This document shows positions 1 to 5,514 of a stretch of 5,514 nt of DNA, one piece after another (position 1 is the first letter of the stretch; each line of letters opens with the position of its first letter). The translations under genes and the position numbers were made by a program. Origin of the DNA: Deltaproteobacteria bacterium (GTDB lineage Bacteria; Desulfobacterota; Desulfarculia; Adiutricales; Adiutricaceae); NCBI GenBank assembly GCA_031267005.1, contig JAIRZX010000259.1, positions 1 to 5,514 on the forward strand, given 5' to 3'. The notes under the pieces are model-generated. The model searched no databases. It saw nothing but the letters and a program-made list of their open reading frames with translations, and was not told where the DNA came from.

Positions 1-44
1 TCCTGCGGAGCCCTGCCGCCAGCGTCTGGCCCCTTCGGCGCCCG

Positions 45-1913
45 CTAGCCTCCGGCTTCGAGCCGACGGCTCTCGCCCAAGATCTCGGCGGCCTCGTCGG
101 CCAGGGGATCCCGGCCGCCCGCCGCGACCGGAGGGCAGGGAGGGTCAGGCGCGCTCCTCTCCAGCAGGAGGCGGGCGTGGGCGGGCTCGCCGAGCGCGAG
201 GAAGCTCCGGGCCATCCCGGCCCTCAACGCGAAGGCCTCCCTGTCGCCGGGTCCCCCCGCGTCGGCGAGAGCGGCGGCGGCGAAGGCCCTGAGCGCCGTG
301 GCCTCGGCGCTCCAGCCCCCGAGCTCAGCCACTTCCGCCTGCCGGGCGCAGGCGGCGAGCGTCCTCCTGTGGCGGGGGCCAAGAAGGTGCCTGTAGCCCT
401 CGGTCGCCTTCGCGAGCTTCGCCTTGGCGGACATGATGCTCCCGCCCGAAGCGAGGAGGTTCTCGCCCGCGCCCGCGATGGCCCGCCAGTCGGACGGCGA
501 GAGCTGGATCCCTTCGGCGAGGCGCTCCTTCAGGGCGGCCGCCGCCTCAGCGCGCAGCCTGGAAGCCGGGCCCCCGGACCCCAGCTCGCTCAAGGCGTCG
601 GCCGCGTCCAGCATCGCCTCCGCGCGCCGCTCCAACTGGCCGGAGCCCTTCGGCGAGTCGGTGATGATGTCCTGCCAGACGCCCACGGCCTCGGCCAGGG
701 CGCCTTGCGGGGGCGCCTCCCCGGGCTTTCTCGGGATTACCCTGACCGGCCCGGAGCGGCCCGCCAGGAAGCGGGCGTAGCGGCCCTTCGCGTCCAGCGT
801 GTCCACGCGGGAAGGGCCAAGGAGTTCCTCCAGCCCCTCGGCGGCCGAGCGGAGATGCTCCAGCGCCTCGGCGGCGCGCGCGGGATCGCGGTTCGACGCG
901 AGCGCCTCGCCCAGCCACGAGCGGGCCTTCAGAGCCTCCCGCGACTCCGGCCCGCCCGAGGCCCGGGCCCTCTCGTAATAGCTCTCCATCGCCCCGCAGT
1001 CGAGCTCGGGCGGGTCCCAGTAGCCGTCGAAGAGCGAAAACAGGGCGTCGTTCAAGGCGAAGAGCGCGCGGCGGGCGGAAGGGGCCGACGGGCCGGAAGG
1101 CGCCGTCCGGGACGCTCCCCGGCCCGCGAGCGCCCGGTCTATCCGCGCGGCCTCGTCGCGGGTCCGCTCGGCGAACTCCCGCTCGGGGGAACGGCGGGCG
1201 CCCTTGCCGGCAACCCCTTCCGCGTAACCCTCCGCCGTGTCCAGGAGCTTGACGGCGCCCCTGGCCAGGGAGAGCGCTGCCGCGGCCCGCTCCTCCGCCT
1301 TGGCGGCGAGGCCGCCCTCGGAGCTGTCGGGCGGCGACCCGAAGCCCCCCACGGAGTGGACTAGGGCCGAGGCCGTCCGCGAAAGGGCCGCCGCAGCCCT
1401 CGGATCGCCGGGGCCGTAGAGCTCGCCCGCTATCGCCCGCAAGCGGTCCATGGACACGGCGGCCTGGACGAAACTCCCTCCCCCCATCGCCTGGCCGGCC
1501 TCCCTGAGAACGCCGTCCAGAAGTGGTCCCATGCCGTCGAAGCGCCACTCGGGCCAGTGGGGGACGGCGACCGGAGGACGGGCGGCGGCGGCGGAGGAGG
1601 AGGAGGAGGAGGAGGAGGAGGAGGAGGAGGAGGAGGAGGAGGTGGTGGTGGTGGTGGTGGAAGCCTGCGCTCGGGCAACAGGCGGAGGGGACGCGCCGGA
1701 AGCGGGCGGCGGGGACGGTCCCTTCCCGTCAGGGCCTTGTCCCTTTCCCTTGTCTTTGCCCTTGCCCTTGACATTGCCTTGGAACTTGAACTTGCCCTTG
1801 CCCTTGCGGCCCTTCTTTTTGGCGAAAGCCAAGGCGTCACACCCGCCCAGCAACGGGACGGCCGCTACGGCCGCTAGGCCGACTATGAGCGCCGCCGTTT
1901 CCCAAATCGTCAT
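45..1913 (-). CDS. Membrane-anchored or exported TPR-like protein with Lys/Gly stalk and Ser/Thr homopolymer
   Basis: The gene encodes 622 residues. The frame is open further upstream to 2177, but I chose the ATG at 1911-1913. It has GGAGG 8 bases upstream, begins a hydrophobic segment matching that of the neighbouring paralogue, and avoids a 188-base overlap with it. Residues 1-30 are hydrophobic with Glu5 and no basic residue first. LGGC ending at Cys25 is lipobox-like but lacks the usual basic n-region. Residues 32-65 are a Lys/Gly stalk. Pro-rich sequence follows, then Ser85, Thr86-91, Ser92-107 and Ala108-111. WPEW at 120-123 opens the helical body, which contains YGPGDPR at 166-172, SREAL at 324-328, TLDAK at 372-376 and LLGPRH at 510-515. 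These match the paralogue in order. Relative to the paralogue it lacks about 100 C-terminal residues. I infer a TPR-type interaction protein held at the membrane. Its partner is unknown and no enzyme motif was found. Confidence 0.86.
   Translation of the reverse strand: MTIWETAALIVGLAAVAAVPLLGGCDALAFAKKKGRKGKGKFKFQGNVKGKGKDKGKGQGPDGKGPSPPPASGASPPPVARAQASTTTTTTSSSSSSSSSSSSSSSSAAAARPPVAVPHWPEWRFDGMGPLLDGVLREAGQAMGGGSFVQAAVSMDRLRAIAGELYGPGDPRAAAALSRTASALVHSVGGFGSPPDSSEGGLAAKAEERAAAALSLARGAVKLLDTAEGYAEGVAGKGARRSPEREFAERTRDEAARIDRALAGRGASRTAPSGPSAPSARRALFALNDALFSLFDGYWDPPELDCGAMESYYERARASGGPESREALKARSWLGEALASNRDPARAAEALEHLRSAAEGLEELLGPSRVDTLDAKGRYARFLAGRSGPVRVIPRKPGEAPPQGALAEAVGVWQDIITDSPKGSGQLERRAEAMLDAADALSELGSGGPASRLRAEAAAALKERLAEGIQLSPSDWRAIAGAGENLLASGGSIMSAKAKLAKATEGYRHLLGPRHRRTLAACARQAEVAELGGWSAEATALRAFAAAALADAGGPGDREAFALRAGMARSFLALGEPAHARLLLERSAPDPPCPPVAAGGRDPLADEAAEILGESRRLEAGG
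1581..1661 (-). repeat. In-frame trinucleotide microsatellite encoding Ser/Thr/Ala homopolymers
   Basis: On the plus strand this is 27 consecutive GGN triplets: four GGC, sixteen GGA, six GGT and one GGA, with no interruption. In the minus-strand gene they read as one TCC, six ACC, sixteen TCC and four GCC codons, giving Ser, Thr6, Ser16 and Ala4 (residues 85-111). The third-base blocks are pure, which points to recent slippage expansion, not selection on the amino acids alone. Gain or loss of units keeps the reading frame. The G-rich strand has the regular GG spacing that can form G-quadruplexes. Confidence 0.95.
1719..1820 (-). repeat. Lys/Gly low-complexity stalk, AAGGGC-like hexamer repeats
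   Basis: Residues 32-65 of the 622-residue protein are rich in Lys and Gly (about 14 Lys), with no acidic residues except two Asp. At the DNA level this is a degenerate hexanucleotide repeat, clearest as tandem CCCTTG on the plus strand around 1758-1770 and 1793-1806. It directly follows the hydrophobic N-terminal segment, so it is a flexible, strongly cationic linker. Confidence 0.8.
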
Positions 1914-1921
1914 TTGCGCAC

Positions 1922-1926
1922 CCTCC
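1922..1926 (-). promoter_or_regulatory. Ribosome binding site GGAGG for the 622-residue gene
   Basis: On the minus strand GGAGG lies 8 bases before the ATG at 1913. A second AGGAGG (1927-1932) lies 13 bases before it. This purine-rich leader supports the ATG at 1913 over starts further upstream in the same open frame. Confidence 0.7.
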
Positions 1927-1950
1927 CCTCCTCTCGCCTTCCCCCCGGCC

Positions 1951-2006
1951 GCGTCCTCAGTGGCCGGCCTGGCCGCAGACGGCGCGGCCTCAGTCGCCGG
2001 CCCGGC
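1951..2006. repeat. Imperfect 23-base direct repeat across the end of the 659-residue gene
   Basis: Bases 1951-1973 and 1984-2006 match at 20 of 23 positions with a 33-base period. The right copy contains the TGA stop and last codons of the 659-residue gene; the left copy lies in the gap before the next gene. It looks like a local duplication of the gene's 3' end, though GC-rich sequence makes chance similarity easier. Confidence 0.4.
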
Positions 2007-3969
2007 GCTCGTCCATCTGCCGCCCCGACTCTTCCGCCAAAACGCGGGCGGCCGAGGCCCACTCGAGGTCGCCCGCCTGTTCCGCCGCCGCCAGGAGCCC
2101 CCGGAACGACAGGTCCAGGAGCGCTTCCCTGAGCCCGTGTCCGGATTTCGCGGTCGCGTAGGGAATGGAGTTCGCAAGCTTACCGTCGAAAATGGCCAAG
2201 GCAGCGAGCAAGGCGTCCGAGGAGGGCGCGTAATCCCCCCCCATTCCGAGCGCCCGGGCCGACAGCTCGCGGACCTTGGCGCGAAGCGGTACGGCGCCGC
2301 CCCCGGTTCCGGCGGCCCTCGCGGCGGAACGGCCGACGAGCCTGAGCGCCGTCTCGGGATCGCGCATTCCCATCAGCTCCAGGGCTATTTCCATTTCCAG
2401 CTCCGCCAGCACCGGGTCGTCCCCCGCCGCCGGGTCTTCCAGGAAATCCGCTGCCGAGGAAAGGAACGAGACCGAACTCTCGTGATCCCCAGACCCGCCG
2501 GCGATACGGCCGATCAACGCCAGGCCGCGAACGGCTTCCCCGTGGCGGGCGCCAAGGTTCTTCTGCAACGAGGCCATCCCGGGGTTGGCGAATTCAATGG
2601 CGCAGCGGCTTTCGCCTTGGGCCCACAATACCTCGGCAAAACCCAACAGGAACTTCCCGTTCATGGCGGTTTGCGCGAACTCGCGACCGGGAGACCCCGC
2701 GCCGCCCATCTTCGCGAAAAGCCTCACGAACAGATCGTCCGCGGAGCCGTGATCGCCCAGGGCCCTCGAAAGGGCAGCCGCGCGGAAGGCGGCGTACCTG
2801 AACCAGTCCAGCGAGGCCACGGCCTGGGCGGAGGCGTCCATTACCTCGCGGTACAGCGTGAGGGCGAGTTTCAAATCCCCTTCAGGCGCGAATTTTTCCC
2901 CGCGCTGCGGGAGTATCCTAGCCGGTCCGGACTCCCCCGCGACGAAACGGGCGAAGCGGCACTTCGCGTCGAGCGAGTCGGGGTCTCCCCGTCCCGCCAG
3001 CCAGTCCAGCCCCTTGCTGGCCTCTCCCAAGAGCCACCCGGCCTCCGCCATGGCCTTCCGGCGGTCCTCCCCGCCGAGCCCGTCCGAAACGCACGCGTCC
3101 GCTATCGCCTCGCCCAGCATCGACCTTGCGGCCAGCGCCTCACGCGAGCCGGACCCCCCCTCCCCCGCATCGAACCCGGCGAGCCTCGCCCTCAAGAGGC
3201 CGGCGTACGCCGCGTGATAGCGGGCCGGGGCCGCGTCCGGAAGGGTCTGAGGCATGGGATAGTAGGCGTCGTAGAGGCCCCGGCAAGGCGCGGGCGGGGA
3301 AGGCACCGCGCCTTGCGCGTCCGGCGGCATCCGACCCAGGGCCGCAGACAGGGTGGACTCCGCGAAGGCCGCCTCGACGGCGAGATCCGCCCCTCCCGCC
3401 CCGGCGCCCGCGCGCCTAACCTCCGCGAACCCGGCCGAGGCCCCGGCGGCCATGGCGGCGGCCGCCCGCAGAGCGTGCTCGGAGTTCCTCCTTCCGCATT
3501 CCAGCAAGGCGCGCGCCGAGCGCGACATCGCCCCCCAGACGCGCGGGTCTCCCGGGCCGTAGACGAGGCGGGCGACGGCCCTCACACCGTCAAGGAGATG
3601 GGCGTCGGGGTCTGGATCGCCCCCGGCCAGGACGGCCTCGACATGCCCGCGCATGGCCTCCAGGGCCCTTCCCATGGGCGGGAAAGCCCACTCCGGCCAG
3701 GCGCCGCGCCGGCCCGGCCCGGCGGGGCCGGCGGACGCTCGGGCCGGCTCCGCGCGGGGCGGGCCGCTACCCGACGCGGGGCCCGTACCGGCCGGAGCAA
3801 CGCAGGAGCCTTTGCCCGGGCCCTTGCCATTGCCTTTTGCCTTGCCTTTGCCTTTCCTTTTGCGACCGGTACTGTTTCCCGCCGCGAAGGCCGCCCCTGC
3901 GCCCAACGGCGGCAGGAAGGAAAGCAAGGCCAAGGCGGCGAGGATAAGGGCACAGTCGGCGAAAGTCAT
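1990..3969 (-). CDS. Membrane-anchored or exported TPR-like protein with Lys/Gly stalk
   Basis: The gene encodes 659 residues. The start is well fixed: the ATG is the first start codon after an in-frame TAA at 3991-3993, and an AGGTG lies 4 bases upstream. Residues 1-30 are hydrophobic with Asp5 and no Lys/Arg before the core. An AFA-A sequence near residues 27-30 resembles a signal peptidase I site. Residues 36-54 are a Lys/Gly-rich stalk (RKRKGKGK...), followed by a Pro/Ala/Gly stretch to about residue 90 and then WPEW at 91-94. The rest is Ala/Leu-rich and helical, with degenerate TPR-like elements: YGPGDPR at 137-143, SREAL at 275-279, SLDAK at 332-336 and LGARH at 472-476. It is a paralogue of the next gene downstream and shares a module with the gene upstream. 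The strong positive charge after an uncharged or acidic N-terminus could equally indicate an anchor with the body in the cytoplasm. I infer a scaffold or binding role; no catalytic motif is visible. Confidence 0.87.
   Translation of the reverse strand: MTFADCALILAALALLSFLPPLGAGAAFAAGNSTGRKRKGKGKAKGNGKGPGKGSCVAPAGTGPASGSGPPRAEPARASAGPAGPGRRGAWPEWAFPPMGRALEAMRGHVEAVLAGGDPDPDAHLLDGVRAVARLVYGPGDPRVWGAMSRSARALLECGRRNSEHALRAAAAMAAGASAGFAEVRRAGAGAGGADLAVEAAFAESTLSAALGRMPPDAQGAVPSPPAPCRGLYDAYYPMPQTLPDAAPARYHAAYAGLLRARLAGFDAGEGGSGSREALAARSMLGEAIADACVSDGLGGEDRRKAMAEAGWLLGEASKGLDWLAGRGDPDSLDAKCRFARFVAGESGPARILPQRGEKFAPEGDLKLALTLYREVMDASAQAVASLDWFRYAAFRAAALSRALGDHGSADDLFVRLFAKMGGAGSPGREFAQTAMNGKFLLGFAEVLWAQGESRCAIEFANPGMASLQKNLGARHGEAVRGLALIGRIAGGSGDHESSVSFLSSAADFLEDPAAGDDPVLAELEMEIALELMGMRDPETALRLVGRSAARAAGTGGGAVPLRAKVRELSARALGMGGDYAPSSDALLAALAIFDGKLANSIPYATAKSGHGLREALLDLSFRGLLAAAEQAGDLEWASAARVLAEESGRQMDERRAGD
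3808..3864 (-). repeat. Lys/Gly low-complexity stalk in the paralogue
   Basis: Residues 36-54 of the 659-residue protein alternate basic residues with Gly, Ala, Asn or Pro. The DNA is a degenerate 6-base repeat (CCTTTG/CCTTGC-like on the plus strand). It occupies the same place as the stalk of the neighbouring gene but is shorter (19 against 34 residues). Confidence 0.75.
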
Positions 3970-3973
3970 GCGG

Positions 3974-3978
3974 CACCT
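3974..3978 (-). promoter_or_regulatory. Weak ribosome binding site AGGTG for the 659-residue gene
   Basis: AGGTG sits 4 bases before the ATG at 3969, so it is both short and close to the start codon. The start itself is secured by the in-frame TAA at 3991-3993 with no other start codon in between. Initiation may be modest, or may depend on the upstream structured leader. Confidence 0.5.
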
Positions 3979-3998
3979 GGGGGAGCGGGGTTAGCGAG

Positions 3999-4026
3999 GG
4001 ACGGAGGGCCAGAGGCCCGGCCGTCC
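3999..4026 (-). other. Stem-loop in the gap upstream of the 659-residue gene
   Basis: GGACGG (3999-4004) pairs with CCGTCC (4021-4026), and GGGCC (4006-4010) pairs with GGCCC (4014-4018). Between the two stems is a 1x2 internal loop, and the apical loop is 3 bases, giving 11 pairs in all. It begins 64 bases after the upstream stop codon and ends 29 bases before the ATG. No T-run follows in either direction, so it is not a standard intrinsic terminator. It could still act as an mRNA processing, stability or translation-control element. Chance pairing in GC-rich DNA is possible. Confidence 0.45.
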
Positions 4027-4064
4027 GGCGGGTTGCGGGAAACGCGGAGCGAGCCGCGCCGGAC
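4023..4064 (-). other. Second inverted repeat overlapping the first hairpin
   Basis: GTCCGGCG (4023-4030) is the exact reverse complement of CGCCGGAC (4057-4064), with 26 bases between. A smaller hairpin, CGCGG (4043-4047) with CCGCG (4054-4058), lies within the span and overlaps the outer arm by two bases. The arm at 4023-4026 is also used by the 3999-4026 stem-loop, so the two folds exclude each other. Confidence 0.35.
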
Positions 4065-4089
4065 AATGGCGTTGCGGGCCGCCCGGGCG

Positions 4090-5514
4090 TCAGCGGGGGC
4101 CGTCCAGGCGCTCCAGGCACTCCCTGGCCCAGACGGCGTCCGGGTCTTCGGGGCCGAAGAGCCGGACGCGGAGCTCCAGAATCCTGGATATGAGGGCCCG
4201 GGGCTCTTCAAGCTCCCCCGCCCGCGAAAGGGCGTCGGCCAGCCCGGCCATGGAGGCTAGGGTCTTCGGGTTCTCGGGGCCCAAGGCCTTCTCGCGGCAA
4301 TCGAGGGCCCTGCGGTAAAGCGCCGCCGCCTCCGAGGGAAAGCCGAGGCGGGTGAGGCAGAAGGCCAGCCCGGAAACGGACTCCAGGACGGCAGGGTGGA
4401 CAGGGCCCAGGTCGCGCTCCCGGCACGCGAGGGTGCGGGCGTGGAGCATCCGCGCCTTCTCGAAATTATGCGGGCCGCCCAGGCGGCTCAGGACGTCCGC
4501 CAAGGCGCTGGCTGAATCCAGCGTGACCGCGTGGCTTGCCCCGAGCTTCTGCCCGCGACCGAGCATGGCGCGGATGTGGTACTCCTGAGCCTTCTCGAGA
4601 TTCTTCGTCCCGCCCAAAAGCTCCAAGGCCTCCCCCAGCCCGGCCGCCGCTTCCGAGGTGAGAAGGTCGTCGGGGCCAAGCAGGCGCTCCCGCTCCGCTA
4701 AGACCCACGCGCCCAGGCGCGCCGCCCTTTCGAGGTCGCCGGGCTGCCCCAGCGCGCAGAGGACGTCCGCCAGCCCGCTCGCGGACTCCAGGGTCAGCGG
4801 GTTGCCGGATCCCAAGCAGCGCTTTCTCTCGGCGAGCGCCCGGGCGTGGAGGTCGCGGGCGCGGGCCAGCGGCTCCGGCCCGCCCAGGCACTCCAGCGCT
4901 TCGGCCAGGAAGCTCGCGGCCTCCAGCGAATCCGGGTGCGAAGGCCCGAAACTGGCCTCCAGGGAGGAGACGAGCCCCTCCAGGACGGTCGCGGCCGCCG
5001 CGTAGTCGCCGGAGGAGTACAGGACGGAGGCCAGGTCGTTTTTCGCGTCCGTGGCATCCTGGGAGCTGGGGCCCGAGAGGGCGTCGATGCCCTCCGAGGC
5101 CGCGCGGAGCTCCTCCAGCCCACCCGCCGGGTCGCCCGAGGAGTCCAGGACGCGGCCCAGGAAGGCCCGCGACACGAGCGCCTCCCGAGAACCGGGGCCC
5201 TTGAGTTCCCCCCAGGAGGCCACCACCTCCCTCGCGAGCTCCACCGCCCGCCCGGCGTCCCCGGTGTCGACCAGGCTCGACGCGAAATCGGCCTTGGCCA
5301 GCAGGGTTTCCTCGCTGGCGGGGCCCAGGGCGGTCAGGCGGGCGTCCAGGACCGACTGGCGCAATTCCCTCGCCTTCTTGTGCGAGCCGGCGTTGGACAG
5401 GACGCCCGCGAGCAGCGCCATGGTGCCTAACGTGTCCGGGTGGTCGGCCCCCAGCGCCTCCTTCCGGTCCTTCAGGATCCCAGAGAGCACGGCTTGGGCC
5501 TCCTCGACGAGCCC
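4090..5514 (-). CDS. Kinesin-light-chain-type TPR repeat protein, N-terminus beyond window
   Basis: This gene is partial: the frame stays open to the right edge, and the GTG at 5488-5490 lies inside an ongoing repeat, so it is not taken as the start. The visible 474 residues are nearly all tetratricopeptide repeats of the kinesin-light-chain type. Counting from that GTG codon as residue 1, the recurring LGP-x-HP-x-TL-like motif falls near residues 13, 55, 97, 139, 181, 226, 271, 316, 361, 403 and 445. That gives strict spacings of 42 or 45 residues. Such arrays form alpha-helical superhelices that bind peptides or proteins. No catalytic, signal or membrane segment is visible, but the missing N-terminus could carry one (in this family often an NTPase, protease or kinase domain, or a signal peptide). 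Residues 97-150 carry the SREAL...DAK module shared with both downstream genes, which suggests common descent. The protein ends in ERLDGPR at a TGA stop, 120 bases before the next gene. The TPR call is firm; the cellular role is unknown. Confidence 0.9.
   Translation of the reverse strand, partial: GLVEEAQAVLSGILKDRKEALGADHPDTLGTMALLAGVLSNAGSHKKARELRQSVLDARLTALGPASEETLLAKADFASSLVDTGDAGRAVELAREVVASWGELKGPGSREALVSRAFLGRVLDSSGDPAGGLEELRAASEGIDALSGPSSQDATDAKNDLASVLYSSGDYAAAATVLEGLVSSLEASFGPSHPDSLEAASFLAEALECLGGPEPLARARDLHARALAERKRCLGSGNPLTLESASGLADVLCALGQPGDLERAARLGAWVLAERERLLGPDDLLTSEAAAGLGEALELLGGTKNLEKAQEYHIRAMLGRGQKLGASHAVTLDSASALADVLSRLGGPHNFEKARMLHARTLACRERDLGPVHPAVLESVSGLAFCLTRLGFPSEAAALYRRALDCREKALGPENPKTLASMAGLADALSRAGELEEPRALISRILELRVRLFGPEDPDAVWARECLERLDGPR
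4411..4950 (-). repeat. Four tandem 45-residue TPR units (135-base periods)
   Basis: Within the partial TPR gene four consecutive units are 45 residues long instead of 42. The extra three residues lie at the inter-helix turn (LGGPEPLA, LGQPGDLE, LGGTKNLE, LGGPHNFE). The flanking units on both sides keep 42. This suggests that this block expanded by duplication of one longer unit. Confidence 0.7.

Noticed and set aside
1..44. A transcription terminator after the 622-residue gene
   Set aside because: Only short GC pairings such as GGC/GCC are present, with no T-run. The window ends too soon to judge.
177..1364. A 395-codon open frame on the plus strand
   Set aside because: It is an antisense shadow of the 622-residue gene. 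Its composition is Arg/Gly/Pro/Leu-rich, it has no recognisable fold, and the sense frame has paralogue support.
547..1548. A 333-codon minus-strand frame inside the 622-residue gene
   Set aside because: It lies in another frame of the same strand and is dominated by Arg, Gly and Pro, as expected from the out-of-frame reading of a GC-rich gene.
1557..1877. Poly-Gly, poly-Arg, poly-Glu/Val and poly-Pro proteins read from the triplet repeat in other frames
   Set aside because: They are trivial readings of the same microsatellite. Only the Ser/Thr/Ala frame is supported by flanking homology to a paralogue.
1839..1913. Lipoprotein signal with Cys25 as the lipidation site
   Set aside because: LGGC fits a loose lipobox, but there is no Lys or Arg in the first residues, and a dense basic cluster follows. 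It is kept only as an alternative in the gene entry.
1911..2177. An 88-residue N-terminal extension of the 622-residue protein starting at 2177
   Set aside because: It would overlap the preceding gene by 188 bases, is rich in Arg and Ser without structure, and would bury a hydrophobic anchor that aligns with the start of the paralogue. The ATG at 1913 has a good ribosome binding site.
3970..4089. A sigma-70 type promoter in the gap (TTGTCC with 17 bases to GTTTCC)
   Set aside because: The -10 element is too poor. Co-transcription with the upstream gene is simpler.
1450..4260. A 936-codon open frame on the plus strand, antisense to two genes
   Set aside because: It is exactly in register opposite the 659-residue gene, where stops would require TTA, CTA or TCA codons that are rare at this GC content. 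Its product is Arg/Gly/Pro-rich with no domain, and it crosses two genes and both gaps.

Overview
The window is GC-rich (roughly 70% by eye) and bacterial. The evidence for bacteria is Shine-Dalgarno-like sites before the internal starts, no introns, and closely spaced same-strand genes. The sequence does not fix the phylum. Large families of kinesin-light-chain-type TPR proteins occur in many high-GC bacteria.

All coding capacity that I accept lies on the minus strand, as three consecutive genes read from right to left. The first (5514 down to 4090) is cut by the window's right edge and is an almost pure array of kinesin-light-chain-type tetratricopeptide repeats. After a 120-base gap that can fold into two competing hairpins comes a complete 659-residue gene (3969-1990). 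After a 76-base gap comes a complete 622-residue gene (1913-45). The last two are paralogues with the same plan: a hydrophobic N-terminal segment with no basic residues before it, a low-complexity Lys/Gly stalk, a disordered Pro/Ala/Ser stretch, a WPEW motif, and a helical TPR-like body. All three proteins share a module with the signature SREAL...LG...DAK, so the cluster probably grew by tandem gene duplication.

No enzyme, DNA-binding, toxin, nuclease or transport domain is recognisable. The likely role is protein-protein scaffolding, with two of the three proteins anchored at or exported across the cytoplasmic membrane. The most unusual DNA feature is an 81-base run of 27 GGN triplets (1581-1661). 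It encodes a Ser/Thr/Ala homopolymer linker in the third gene and could change length by slippage without breaking the frame. No RNA genes, CRISPR, insertion sequences or convincing terminators were seen. The only non-coding stretches are the two gaps and the 44 bases at the left edge.
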